Source: Agrostemma githago (taxonomy: Eukaryota > Streptophyta > Magnoliopsida > Caryophyllales > Caryophyllaceae). Taken from it: a stretch of 64,000 nt of DNA. Of this stretch, positions 45,294 to 57,202 are shown piece after piece (the first letter of the stretch is position 1; the number at the start of each line of letters is the position of its first letter). The notes beneath the pieces were generated by a model. That model made no database searches. It saw nothing but the letters and a program-made list of their open reading frames with translations, and was not told the origin of the DNA. The position numbers and the translations under genes were made by a program. Location: NCBI GenBank assembly GCA_958450325.1, contig OY288249.1, positions 64,358,166 through 64,422,165 on the forward strand. Direction: 5' to 3'.

Positions 45294-46313
45294 TCAGGTC
45301 AGGTAATTGTCTGTAGCGATAAGTTCGGCGTGGGGAAGCCAGTGATCAGGCCCAAATGCACCTGATTTGTCCTTAGAGGCGGCAAACCGCTTGAACAAAT
45401 CCAGTTCTTTGTCGGTCAGTTTTACTTCAAGGGCCTTTCCCCCAACGCCAGGGTGGTACTCCGGGCGGGTCTCCAAGCGAGTATGAACATGATTCTTGAA
45501 ATGTCGGGGAATCCTCCATCCTGTGGCGCTATGCACGTATAAGAAGTTATCTTTCCAGTCCTTCAGATTGTTCAAAACCGGCCAGACTAGGGAGAAGATT
45601 TTTTGCCTGAGAATGGAGAAATATTCGGGGGAACTCCCGCCCTCAGTGGAGTCCACCATCTGTAGGCCAGTCATAAACCTCAAAGCATCGATAGTGGGCC
45701 CCTCGCCCAGAAATAAACAGGTCCAGGTGTAAGCTATCAACGACCTGACCGCCACAGCAGTCAACTGGGCAATAGCCACATTCATCCGCCTAAAAACCTT
45801 CTCCAAGAAGGGATGCAGGGGAAAACGCAGGCCAAACTCTAAACACTTGTGGTAGACAACTATGCAGCCGTCAGGGGAATTGCACACGGTATCTCTCTCT
45901 CCAGGGACGATGATTGTGTACCCCTCCCCAAAATTGTAAAATCTGGCGATGGCCTCAGCAACGTTCTTCTCCAAAATCAGGTCCCGATTCTTGGAGGCCG
46001 GGTAAGTCTTCAGGGGGATCCTATACTTAGTCTTATCTAGATAATAGGTCCTCCCTGGTTCCCTGGGAATAAGTGGGTCGGCAATTGTGGAGGGGTCAAT
46101 CTCCATCACCTCGTTGTCAGAGTTAATGATGTTATTGGGAGCGGGTTCAGGGGAGTTGGCACCCCCACTATCCTCTGAATGGCTCTCCTCAGCCATCCCA
46201 ACACCATGCCCCCCAGAGGAGGAGGCAAGTTCTGCGTTAATCCTATCCCTACCCTCCGCCCTTTCAGTCGAAGGATCAGTAAAACAAAGAATTTGGGCAC
46301 GACGATTGGCCAT
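45294..46313 (-). CDS. Tat antisense protein with 'putative gypsy-type transposon' domain
   Basis: 339 open codons on the strand opposite to gag-pol. After an acidic N-terminus (~residues 20-80), residues ~120-300 (FNFGEGYTIIVPGE, LEFGLRFPLHPFLEKVFRRM, AYTWTCLFLGEGPTIDALRF, WKDNFLYVHSATGWRIPRHF) match the plant domain known as Transposase_28 / putative gypsy-type transposon (PF04195), whose function is unknown. Such antisense genes between integrase and the 3' LTR are known from Tat elements. Unlike pol, this frame is uninterrupted. It may be spliced to the coiled-coil part below it. A promoter would lie around 46314-46500. Confidence 0.72.
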   Translation of the reverse strand: MANRRAQILCFTDPSTERAEGRDRINAELASSSGGHGVGMAEESHSEDSGGANSPEPAPNNIINSDNEVMEIDPSTIADPLIPREPGRTYYLDKTKYRIPLKTYPASKNRDLILEKNVAEAIARFYNFGEGYTIIVPGERDTVCNSPDGCIVVYHKCLEFGLRFPLHPFLEKVFRRMNVAIAQLTAVAVRSLIAYTWTCLFLGEGPTIDALRFMTGLQMVDSTEGGSSPEYFSILRQKIFSLVWPVLNNLKDWKDNFLYVHSATGWRIPRHFKNHVHTRLETRPEYHPGVGGKALEVKLTDKELDLFKRFAASKDKSGAFGPDHWLPHAELIATDNYLT

Positions 46314-46826
46314 GGTGATTAAGGAGATGGTAAAACGAAGAAATGAAAAGACGAGAACATGGATTAAGATTCTAACCTAATTAAATGGCCGTCGGATGGA
46401 GATGCAAGAAAAAGGCTCCTCAGTCTAAGGCGTTTAACAAGGAGAGTGAAGAAGGGTTGGTTAGTTTTTCAAATGTGTAAAAGGGGGAAGGGGGGAGGTG
46501 AGAATGCTTTTATAGGCAAGAGGAGACGGAAGGTCACCCAGTCAGAAGACTTCCCCAAGAAAGGCCCCCACTCGTCACACATTTTGAAAACCCAACCGCC
46601 CATCACTTCCCAAGAGGCCTCGAAAAGGCAACAGAGGACAGAAAGTAATCATTGCGTGACGTCACCCATTCAAAAAAAACGCGAACACATGAAAGTCAAA
46701 AGCCCACCTCTTTCTCATTAATCAGAAGGCCCAAAAAGGGTCCAAATTACAAAAGAAGTGGAATATAAAGAGGTTACAAAAGAGCCTAAGGGTCTGTCCC
46801 ATTATGCCTGCAAGCGCAGGGCAGGC

Positions 46827-47481
46827 TTAGTCATCATCAAAACCCGGGGAGTATTCCCCGGGACTATCACAGCCACCAGCGTCGGATCCCCAGTCCCAGC
46901 TGCTGGAATCCTTGAACGGGTCATTGGGGCCCTCTTCTTCATCCCTGCCGGATGAATAGCCCTGACCTTCACTATCTCCCGAGTCGTGGCTGCTCGAGTC
47001 CCAGTCTTTGCCGTACGGGGCTACCCTGGTGCCCTCCGGGGAGCCATAGTCCCCCTTCTTCTTTAGTAAGGGAGAAAAAGGGCCCGATTCAGGGGGAGGA
47101 ACCCAGGTCAGAGCAGTTAGGATCAAAGTGCTCAAGATGTAGCCAAGAAAAGAACCTATAACACCCGCTGAAGGAGCAACCCCCCGCCTGGGTGCAGCGC
47201 CTGGGCCAAGGCCTTGCAGGGGATGAGGACTTTTTAGGGCGCTTACTGACCCTAGACAGAGGATTCACCCTGGCATTCCGCGGAAGGCGAGAGCGAGTTT
47301 GTCTGCTGCGACGAAGAGTCAGGTGTGCATGCCTGGAGTATCTAAATCTCCAGCGCCCTCTGAAACGGAGGACCTTCACGTAAGTTCCACAACGAAATAC
47401 CGATTTTCTCAACCAAGACATTTGTTCTTTGAAAGGAAGAGTAGAGGAAGATGGAGATGGGTTGTGAAAATGACAGAGCAA
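46827..47481 (-). pseudogene. Second antisense ORF pair near the Tat 3' LTR
   Basis: 47481-47089 (130 codons) is strongly basic (VLRFRGRWRFRYSRHAHLTL, RRSRQTRSRLPRNARVNP). It overlaps 47135-46827 (102 codons) in another frame, which is acidic and serine-rich (DWDSSSHDSGDSEGQGYSSG). Together they may be one frameshifted gene with an Arg-rich start and acidic end. I know no function. Confidence 0.4.
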
Positions 47482-47781
47482 AGTCGGAATTTATACTAAG
47501 GCAAAAGGCAAAACATTAAATGGCGCCCCAACCATTTTTACAAAAGGAGTCAATCATCAAACTGACACGATGCCCAAAGAAGCCACTGTGCAAGGAAAGT
47601 AATCATGAGGAAAGATATCCCAACTCTTTGCATACCCAGAGCAATTAAGACTCTCCTCCTTGGGAACATGCGACGCATTAAATGCAAAGATGGAACTCAA
47701 AAAGTCAACCTCCTGCCATCCCAATCAAGATATCGCCTGCTGAAGAGGAGCCCTGCCCCCCATCAGCCAGCGATGGCCAAT

Positions 47782-48508
47782 TGATGGAGGTTGGTGGCCT
47801 GCCACGGGTCGCCCGCCATTTGGGCCCCGAGGGAGTTCGACCTGAAGATGAAGACAAGGCCGCTTGGCAGATCACCAAAGCGGGACTTCGCCAAACAGCC
47901 TTCTGAATGCGACCTCAGTCGCTCCGAGCTCCAAGCAGACCCCTCCCCTGTCCATCAGGGTCATGCCGCCTGCTGGTTGAGCCGATTGAGCCCTCCCTGC
48001 CTGCCGGTCCTCAGGGCACTCTGGCCCCTGGCAGGGCCAGGGAGAGGGAACTCAGAACCCCTCCAACCAGGCCTAAGGTAAAGAGGTATGAGTGGACGAG
48101 GTAAGCCCACGTGTCACCTCCCCGTCCAGGCCACTCACACCTTCTCTTTCTCTCTCTCTTTTCCCTCTCTTTGGGAAAGGTATAAATACTTTGCCACTTC
48201 CCACATAAAAATGGTTTGACTTTCTCTCTCTAGACTCTCACTCTAAAAAACTGCCACCCTACTCCTCACGAGTAAGGTTCATTAAGGCATTTCACGGACT
48301 GACTTAGGTATCGGAGAGGGTTCCCTCGGACACCTCTGAGGCCCTGTGCGTTCTGTGTGCAGGGAGCAGGCCACCTCCGCCGGGAAGGTCCGATCGCCGG
48401 AGTGAGAGAAAGGAGAGGTTCGAGAGGTTAGACGATCACCATCAAAGTAACGACATTAAATACTAGGACCCAAATCCGATTTGGGTCAATTGTTTCCTTA
48501 CCGGAACA
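47782..48508 (+). repeat. 3' LTR of Tat element (727 bp)
   Basis: Begins TGATGGAGGTTGG and ends TTACCGGAACA; homologous to 34855-35577 with many substitutions, especially in the first 100 bases. TATA box at 48181-48188. Followed by the CTTTT duplication. Confidence 0.92.
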
Positions 48509-48513
48509 CTTTT

Positions 48514-49675
48514 AAAACAAAAAATATGGTTTTTGTTTCCTAAGGAATAGTGTTTTCCTTATGAATAGTATTTCCTTGATTGTTAGCAGTTTGATTTGTC
48601 TTCCTACCTTTTGTCCGTTAGATCAATCTCACCTCCTAACCTGCTTCATGTCCACTATTCTTTTTTCGATTTCAAAATAATTATGGCATAGCAGAAAAGC
48701 AAAAAAAAATATTTCGTGGAAAATGTGTTCATCTGTGAATCTACATTGTGTAAGGTATGAATGCGACATAGAGTATTGACAATTAGTAGTGGACATCTTG
48801 ATCCAGTAAGTTATCTATTATCTATAAGAGATATGATATCCTATGTTTCATATTTCGTTTCTCTTTATAGTTTTTACTTTTGATTTCCTTTAAGATGGCT
48901 GGAGTGGTGGTCGGCGCGGTGGGCCGGAGTGGTCACCGACGTGGTGAGGTGGCGGAGAGAGATGAAATTTGGAGTTTGAGATATTTGTTTCTTTATCTCA
49001 AAAAGTTAGGGAAATGAGAGGGATAAATGTGTAATTTCAAAGTATAATTGAGTAACATGCAATATAAAAAAGTATCACCCAAAAAAAATGTACGTGGATT
49101 TAGGAGAAATTTTTATCAAAGTTCGAAAATAAAATAATTATCGTTTCGGGTTGGGATCAAAACAAATTATCAAAATGGTGTCCAGGTAGAATTGGACTAA
49201 TCCAAACCAAAAACTAAACCACTGACATCACCCCAAAACACCTAGCATCCTTCAACCCAACAAACATCAACCCAAAACCCCCACCCACCGACCACCACCA
49301 CATCACCACCTCCTCATTTCGAATTTGCCAGATCTCCAGCCACTGGAGCAACTTTCCTCTTAACCCCACATAATCCATTTATCTCCTCGAGATTTGAGCC
49401 GTGTTCACCCATTATACTCATACTCGTAATATTTAAACACTTATACGGAGAAAACAATTAACTTTCAATGAGTAAACAATCTCTGGATAAAAGTTAGAAT
49501 ATGATCTCCAAATACCATTTGAGTATTTGACGACACTTATTTGAATCATTTGTTAAAATATTATGTATTGTACACTCGTACTATGCTAGAAATGTATTAC
49601 CGATTTAACACAACTGCAAAATTTTGTGGATTAAGAAAATCATAACAAGATGTTATTGACATATTTGTTGTAATT
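48514..49675. other. Intergenic spacer, no gene seen
   Basis: A+T-rich with a short GC-rich patch at 48895-48960 (GGTGGTCGGCGCGGTGGGCC) that could be part of a decayed element. No open frame with a recognisable domain. Confidence 0.6.
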
Positions 49676-49688
49676 AATGAAAATTAAC

Positions 49689-51291
49689 AAGAAAACCTCT
49701 CTCTAAAAGCTCTCCTTTCTCTCTCTAAAAGCAAAAAAAACAGAAAACCCTAATACTCCACCATTACAGCCGCCGCCCATTTTTCCTCATTTCCCTCAAT
49801 CAATGCCAGAGATGGGACTTAATATAGCTCCATCTCCGACCCTCCTATCTTTTTCACAAATTTGAAGTCCTTTTGCATGCTCTTCGGTTCGGTCCGTTGG
49901 CCACTGATCTCCTATTCTAATGTCGTGTTGTGTCCTGTTTTGGTGTGTTTCGTCTGTTCTGGTGTCCGGCCGTCTCTTGGTGGTTGATCTATCACGGTTG
50001 TCGTCGACCGATTTTGCCTCGCCGTTTTGCTTCTGTGTTGGTCGGTCTCTCTTTTTTGGGTTTTTTTTTGGTCAGGTTGTTGACCATCCCTGGTGTGTCG
50101 ACTATTAATGGGTGCCCCCCATCCCCTCGCCCCCTTCCCCCACCCGTTGGTATGTCGATGTTGCTTTTTTCAGTCTCTTTTGGGTCGGCTCGATCCCGAT
50201 TTGGTTCGATTATTAGAGGGTGTTCCCCCCTCCCCTCCCCCACCCTTTGGTATGTCGTTTTTGTCTTGGTCGAGTCTTTCCTGGGTCCGTTGTTCCTTGT
50301 TAGTCTCGGCTGGGTGTTCCCCTTCCCCTCGCCCCCTCCCCCACCTTAGCTTTTGTTAGTCTAACTTGGTTCACGTTGCTATTTCTTTGTTCGGTCGTAG
50401 TCTATGTGGTTCTAGTAGGTTGTCCTTCGGGTTTGGTTGGTCGTTGTTTCGACGGTTTGTCTTGTTGATCTTTCTTGCCAAGAGTGGGTCGGCCTCTTTG
50501 TTTTGTTGGCTTGCCTCGTTTGTTCGAGGTGTTTTCTTTGTTCTTTCCTTGCGATGATGGATGGGTTATCTTTGCATGTGGTCTTGGGCTTCTTTGGAGT
50601 TTGTTGGGGTTTTCTTAGCTGGGTCATGATCGGAATGTGATTGCTTTTGGGATAGGTTGGATTATGGTGTAGTGTGGTTTGGTTGTGGTGGTGGTTCTCC
50701 ATCGATGAACTCATCTAACTATATTATGTTTTTTTCTTCTTTCGTAATAATCTCCTTCTTGAGGAGAATGCTTAGTACCCTTGATTATTTTATGAAGATC
50801 GTAGGCCCTGTTTGTGTTGGGTTCTCTTTGGTGGTTACGGCTATGGATATGGTTACGGGGTGTTCCTCATTCTTTCTCCTTGGTTGGCTTCTTCCCTTGG
50901 ATCGTTGGTCTTTTGCACGGCTTGTTCTATTACAAAGCTGCAGTAGTTTTATCTTCATCTGGGACAGGTTTTTTTGCCTGGTTTTCCCCGTTTTCTTTCT
51001 ACGTCCTTGTGACGTAAGTGCTACTTGTTCTTGTTACTAGTCCGTTCAGAGTAGACAGTCTATTGAAATGATCACTCAAGAAGATGTGAAGTGTGCGGAA
51101 GCTTGTGTCATTCCTCCTGCTCATTACTGCCAACAGTTGGCCCTTAGGCGTGGTCCTAATTCCTTGTTTATTAATATGTTGTTTAATGTTGTAATTCGAT
51201 CCCTAAACAAAAGAGTGCATACCTTAATGGTTATTGCTCTTCCTTTGTAATAGGATGGAATTTGAATCTTTGGCAAAACAAAATAAAAAAA
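49689..51291 (+). mobile_element. Short non-autonomous LINE derivative with C-rich blocks
   Basis: Ends in an A-rich tail (51278-51291). It is flanked by a 13-bp duplication with one mismatch, AATGAAAATTAAC (49676-49688) and AATGAATATTAAC (51292-51304). It begins with a CTCTCTCTAAAAGC leader and contains three CCCCTCGCCCCC-like blocks (50117-50150, 50225-50250, 50318-50345). The 5' half resembles the element at 55461-57009 in the opposite orientation. No reverse transcriptase or endonuclease can be read in 1.6 kb, so it must have been mobilised in trans by an L1-type LINE. Open frames inside have no recognisable domain. Confidence 0.72.
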
Positions 51292-51304
51292 AATGAATAT
51301 TAAC

Positions 51305-51633
51305 GTCCCCAAATAAAGTGCGAGGATGATATAAATTGAAATAAAGGTTGCGACTATTTTAAAGAGGTATCTAAAGCCTGAAAATGATCGGCGCTGGTCC
51401 TGACTCTCTTTTTTTAGACCTATTATTCAGGTACCTTGTTTTAGTCACTAAGCTAAGAAATGTTTGATACATTGTGGTCATTGTTCAGCACTTTAATACT
51501 CCGTATGAGATAGTTGATGCAGTCGGCTTTTGTATCTCAGTATTGTACTGATGACTGAACCTTCTTCATTCTATAGTCCACGCCTACAGCATGTTCGTCC
51601 ATTTGGCCAGAAACCTTAAAGAGATGTATGAAG
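51305..51633. other. 3' flank of PILS copy 2
   Basis: Spacer between the LINE derivative and the PILS stop codon at 51634-51636. The 3' untranslated region of the minus-strand gene should lie here. No other feature seen. Confidence 0.6.
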
Positions 51634-54259
51634 TTATGAAGCCACAAGCCATAAGAAGAATGTGCACCAAAGTGTGAGGGCGATTGATGCCAATGAGTAA
51701 GTCCACAACATTATGACCGAGCACTCACTCTGACCCCTCCCAAACAGTTGAGTTATCGTACCTGTCAAATGTAAATGTCGTAAAAATAACATCAATTCTA
51801 GCTTCTACGAGACTAACTCATTACAGTACTTCTGTATATATTACCAAGAGACTCAAAAGTTATCATCCTGGCGTACCTATATTCATTGCTGGTGGGACTG
51901 CATATTGAATGAGCAGAACAAATTGAAATAATGGATCACACGGAACAAGGCCGAAGTAAATGGCTCCCTTTATAACAAGAATGCCCAATAGTGGAAGAAA
52001 TAAATATCGAACTGCTACTATGCCCAACACAATCCTGAGTTGAATTCCAGATCCCTTCAACCCTGAAATATTTGAGTATTATTCTGGGTCCCGAAGGAAA
52101 TTAATTTTGATCAAATCGGTGCACTAACACGGAGTTTGAACTACCTTTCAAAAGATTCGCCCCAAGTATCAAGGTAGTGGTAGGGATTGCAGCTTCTCTG
52201 CAGCAGATTAAACGACCCGTTTAGAGTGAATTTAATTATAATGAACATAATGCCCCGGTACCAGGAAGCAGCTGTAGAAATGAAGACGGAATAGAGAGAG
52301 TAGAGTAGCTACCCAAGCAAATAAGCCGTGTCTTGAATGACATGGAGAGGAGCATCATTGCCAATCAGCAATTTCCGGATTGGACTAATAACACCGATGA
52401 TGAAACCAACTAACTATTCAACCAGGAGAAGGTAATTCAAATTTAATACTGTACTGTACATGAATGAATAAGCAAGTTTTATAATAATAATAAGAAGAAG
52501 AAGAAGACGAAGAGGAATGGATACCGCGCCAGTAGTTGAAGGAGCCAAAACTGACTTGAGATTGATCTTCTTAGAGAATGTGGTTAAGCAATCCTTTATC
52601 CTACACCCCGAGGCCGACAGTGATGCTTTCTGCCAACAACCTAAGTTTATTTATTCTGAGACCAAACAAACAAGCTAACTATGTACTGTATGTGTATGTA
52701 TAAGCATTATTCCTAAGTTTAATCATGTTCATGTAAACTACAAGCATGAGACACTGACCTGATCAACAGAATGTGTGGGAGAATTATGAGTCGAAGGAAG
52801 AAGGGGTTGTTTGTATTCAATAGATGCCTCCTCGCCTGCTGCTGCGATTTCTACAGGTTCCCTTGATGATATACGGACGATATTGTAAACATAAGACCAC
52901 AGAAATATTGCCCCCAACTGACAGAAAGGAAGGAAGGAAGGAGTACATCAGCAATTGAAATGCCTCATATGCATTCAATTCACACGTACGTACGGCAATT
53001 GAAGTCATATATAAACATGAAATTTATGCACAAATAATTGATCAGGAAGGCTTCATATATACATACTGCCATGGAAAGCGAAGCATATGCCATTCCATTA
53101 GTGTGGCAAACATCAGGATCTCCGAAGGGGCTGCCTTTCTCTTTACAAATTGCAGGAATAATGATGATAATAATGTTGCCCAAGTTTCCTGTTCAATTTA
53201 CAGCATCAAACTGAACCAATTAATTTACTACTCCGTATATAATAGTAATATTAACCGCAACAAATAACCTGGTAACAATCATTTGTCCCACTTTTGTTAG
53301 TAATTATTCCGTATATGGTATTTGTTGCATACTCATTTGATTTGTGTAATAGGTGATGTGTGAAAATGTACTTGTATATGAAATTGTACATATAATGTGC
53401 GACAAAAGTGAGATAGAAGTTAACCTGCAGAAGATGCTCCTATGATGAGACCCTTGAGATGTTTTGGAGCGTTAGTGAGTTTCACGAGTATCCATCCAAA
53501 TGCTGACCCAACTAGAAATGCAATGAGGACATTTACCGGCATGAACCACCTTCAATTCATTTCAATATCAAATCAGGAATCAAGCAAGTCAAATCATACC
53601 AACATTTCAGATTTACATTTACTTACAAAACAAATGAAACTCACTCACAATTTCAAAACGCTTTCCAAAGTCACTGTCTTTCCTAGATTGCTCCCCACAA
53701 GTGCCGGATTGAATACAAAAAATACCACCTATACATACCAACAAAACAAACCTACTAGTTATATCTAATCAACAACCTACAACAAATGTATCAATAACAA
53801 TAACAAAAACAAAAACAATACTATTCCATGTTAGGTGAGATTATCTTTCTCAGCTTTCCATTGACTTTTACTCCCTATTATTTATTTATTTATTTATTTA
53901 TACGTTAGAGATCAGACTACCAATAATCTTACATTTACGTCTTTGTAACCCGTGTTAGCAACACAAAAAACACTCAAGTACGGAGTAATATTTTGGTTGG
54001 TTGGGATGGTTTAATTATTTATCTAAGCTAAGGTAGGTAAGTCGTAAACCAAAGATCATGGGCTCGAATCTACAGGAAGCGAAAAAATATTGGAATGAAA
54101 AAGAAGGAAAGACAGAAAACTGACTTTGTTGATATGTTTTCGAGCATCGGGTCCCAAGATGTGAAGAGAGTCAAGAGCAAGAAACAAACCGAGGGCAGTC
54201 ATCAAAAGCACCTTAATTATGGGCATTGAAGCCACCATCAACAAATCTATCACCTTCAT
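51634..54259 (-). CDS. PIN-LIKES (PILS) auxin efflux carrier family protein, copy 2
   Basis: Ten exons on the minus strand: 54259-54125, 53728-53649, 53549-53425, 53188-53067, 52917-52759, 52629-52525, 52413-52313, 52197-52145, 52062-51877, 51761-51634. All junctions are GT-AG and the frame holds throughout (397 aa). PILS carriers sit in the ER membrane and limit nuclear auxin signalling by moving auxin into the ER. Seen: MVASMPIIKVLLMTALGLFL; VVFFVFNPALVGSNLGKTVT; WFMPVNVLIAFLVGSAFGW; GNLGNIIIIIIPAIC; variable central loop in exons 5-6 (EIAAAGEEASIEYKQPLLPS); APSTTGALVGFIIGVISPIR; EAAIPTTTLILGANLLKG; VRYLFLPLLGILVIKGA; LIQYAVPPAMNIG; ECSVIMLWTYSLASIALTLW. Length, topology and motifs fit the PILS5/6/7-like group. 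An upstream in-frame ATG exists, but homology to copy 1 supports 54259. All exon lengths equal copy 1 except exons 5 and 6. Confidence 0.93.
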
Positions 54260-55446
54260 CTTTCTTCTTCTTCTTCTTAGCCGCCCGGACTTATTCACCA
54301 ACTTCGTATTTACGTTTATATCCGTCTGTAGTTTTGATCGGTCGAACAATTAATGATGGAAGTAAATATATACTCCTACATATATATATATATGCTACGA
54401 AATTGCGTGCAGTGCGTGTTTAATATATTACTCGTACTACGGAGTAAGTATAAACGCTAGCTAGCTGATGATAAATCATACTACTTTTTTAGTGTTGAAA
54501 AACGTGAAGAATAGGGTATAGTATAAAGACTATGAACTATGAATGTATGATATTGTTGTACATATCAAAATGCTGCAAGCAAGAGAATTCAAAGATGGAA
54601 CTAAACTGGAGTGTGGAGTCTGGTATTTGCTACGAGTAAGAGCTAAGTATATAAAAGAGTACTATAACGAGTATGCTAGGAATCTTCGTGTTAAAGTTAG
54701 TCCTCATCGTCAACTTGTCACGTGTCAAATATTACTCAGCTGGATCGATAAACACAAAATTATTTCTTACTCTCGATCATATTCTGATTTTGTTTTATCT
54801 ACCAATGCGGTATATATATATTTGACCCGTTATAGATTTGTGACGGATATACTCGCCACAATGTTTAAATCAACCGATAAATCCACTTTGGATGGTATTC
54901 TACCTACACTTTTAAGGATCTTTATTAATGTTTATACATTTTTTTTACTTTAAAAAAATATACACCATAAATAATTTTAAGAAAATAACTAACAAATCCA
55001 AAAATATTAATTCCATCCTTCATTTATTCATACTTTTTAAATTAGTGGAATCATGGTTGTTGAAATTTTCTGAATTTGACCCTCAAATAATAAATACAGA
55101 GTAAGTACAATGAACTGGACCGGTTTGACCCTCAAAATAAATAAGTACAATCTATACATGCATACAGTATACATATAAATATATAATCAGAGGGACTAAC
55201 ATGAGGCGAAGGCGGAAGGCCGCCATTTCAGAGGAAGAATACGAAAATTAGTAAAATAAGAATAAAAAATACTAACATTAAAGACGAATGCAACTGCACG
55301 TTCGTAGCTATTACAGTACTAAAAAAATTGGGACATCATCCGTGGTTGCATGTTAAATCGGTAAAGATAAATAATTGAGGCATCAATTATTTTAACATTT
55401 GATAGTTCAAATCCTTCGGTAACTTGTAATCGAGCCAAATCCTATC
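54260..55446. other. Upstream region of PILS copy 2, no other gene seen
   Basis: Probable promoter. On the minus strand a TATATATATATATG stretch at about 54380-54394 may act as the TATA region, 120-135 bp before the ATG. A 136-codon ORF at 54543-54953 has no recognisable domain and an A+T-driven composition. The remainder is A+T-rich spacer. Confidence 0.5.
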
Positions 55447-55460
55447 GAATAAGGGCATTA

Positions 55461-57009
55461 TTTTTTTTTTTTTTTTTTTTTTTTGCCAGCAAAGAAAAAG
55501 CATCGGATTACATGCTGTTTGGGTTTTCAGAACCCATATTACATCCTTTATTGAATTTAAAAGCGACATCATAAACCATAACTAATAAAACATAAACAGT
55601 AAAGGAAAGGCGCCGGGTGGTAGAGACGAGTTGTTGTTGAACGGATCCTTGAACATGAGTGTCATCATCCACGCTATCAACACAGCAACTGGCTCCCAGA
55701 TACCATCCACACATATGAACCGTAAAGTGACGAGGCCAAGACGTACTTACGCACTTCCGAAAAAGGCGTAGAAAGAAACGGGTGAGAGCAAAGCGGTGAG
55801 GCCTGCCTCTAATGGAGAAAAAACTCCTACATCTTGAAGTTCGAACCCTACAATCATATGGCAATAGAACCAAAAAGCCGAGCAACATGCATAGAATCGA
55901 GGATAAGTACAACCCGAAAACCAAATTTCTAATAGAAAATCTGATCCAAGACCAATCAATGGTCCTAACAACCCCCACCCAACACAAACAAGCCTCCTTA
56001 GGGAGATTATTATTCGTAAGAAGAGCTAAACTTAAATGTATTATTAAAAAGCTACTAAAAAGAACAACACGAGAGGTCATTGTGGAAAGAAGCCACCGAG
56101 AAACCAACCACACCTCAGAGCCCAAGATCCACCATGACAAGACAACCCAGACCCAACACCGTTCAAAACGAGCAACCCATACACCGCCCCGACGGGAGGG
56201 ACACCAACGTAACCATCGTCCACAGAAAAGGAAGAAAAGACAAGTAAATCAAAAGGATGGTCGAACCAACCAGACCCTTACAACCACACACCTGTCAACC
56301 AGCCAAACAGACCCGAACAAACGAACCAAGAACCAAGCCGAAACCGTACAAAATCGAGCAACCCAAATCTGACAGCCAAGACAAAACCTAGCAACCTAAA
56401 CGTAAACATGCAATCCAACCGACCAAACAAACAAAGACTAAACCGGAGGGTGGGGGAGGGGGGCGAGGGGAGGGGGGAACACCCAACCGCACTAGTCGAT
56501 GAAAGGGGAGGGGCCAGAAAACACTAACCTGACAACGAACCCTAAACTGGGGAGGGGGAAGACGGTTGCCGGAGGGCGGGGGAGGGGGGCGAGGGGAGGG
56601 GGGAACGCCCCCGGCGAACCACAAAACGGCGAACAGACAGGAGCCGACGACAGGACGGAAGGGGGACGGGGACGGGGACGGCAGGACGGAGCCGATGACG
56701 GTGAGCAGGCGGGAAGCGGGCCGGCGACCATCAACAACCACCAAGGAAAAACCCGGACAATGGAGGACGGAAGGTGGTCACTACCAACGACGAAGGGGAT
56801 GGGGGACGAAAATGAACAGGCTGAGTGAGGGGTGAATTGTACAGCCGGCCGGAGATAGGTCAAAAGACGACCAATCTCCGGCCAGCAAGGAGATCGGGGG
56901 CAGAGGGTGGTGGGTCGGCGGCAACAAGTCTAGGGTTTTTCTGTTTTGGGTGAGTTAAAGAGAGAAGGGGGAGCTTTAATTTTTTAGAGAGAGATGTTGT
57001 AAGTACCTT
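55461..57009 (-). mobile_element. Short non-autonomous LINE derivative, minus strand
   Basis: An exact 14-bp duplication, GAATAAGGGCATTA, stands at 55447-55460 and 57010-57023. A 24-base T-run (55461-55484) is the poly(A) tail of a minus-strand insertion, preceded in sense direction by TTTTTCTTTGCTGGC, as in the L1 at 33838. The 5' leader (CTCTCTCTAAAAAATTAAAG, AAACCCTAG) and C-rich blocks (G-rich on the plus strand at 56446-56490 and 56545-56612) relate it to 49689-51291. No RT or endonuclease. Confidence 0.85.
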
Positions 57010-57202
57010 GAATAAGGGCATTATTGTTATTATTGTTTGGTACATGGCGGCCTGGGTTAGGTTTCATAACATGTGACTGAAATTGGTGTGCTTGCCAGCT
57101 TTAAGTTTTTGTGTAAATATTTCACCACGTATTCAGTTGATTTTCCGTCAGTGTATTTTGATTCACATGAGGTATCTTTCCACTAATCAATCAATATATA
57201 TA

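Larger units (their letters stand above)
34855..48508 (+). mobile_element. Tat-lineage Ty3/gypsy retrotransposon (13.7 kb), decayed
   Basis: LTRs at 34855-35577 and 47782-48508 (TGATGG...GGAACA) are flanked by the exact 5-bp duplication CTTTT (34850-34854 and 48509-48513). Order: gag, protease, reverse transcriptase, RNase H, a second (archaeal-type) RNase H, integrase, a 134-bp tandem array, then antisense genes. Dual RNase H and antisense 3' genes are hallmarks of the Tat lineage. The LTRs differ clearly more than those of the other elements here (several per cent by eye), and pol has multiple stops, so it is an old copy. A solo LTR of another family sits in gag. Confidence 0.93.

Noticed and set aside
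54543..54953. 136-codon ORF upstream of PILS copy 2
   Set aside because: No domain, A+T-driven composition and no splice or promoter context; I treat it as chance.
55812..56372. 186-codon plus-strand ORF rich in Thr/Gln/Lys/Arg
   Set aside because: It is antisense to a minus-strand LINE derivative and has no domain; low complexity explains the open frame.
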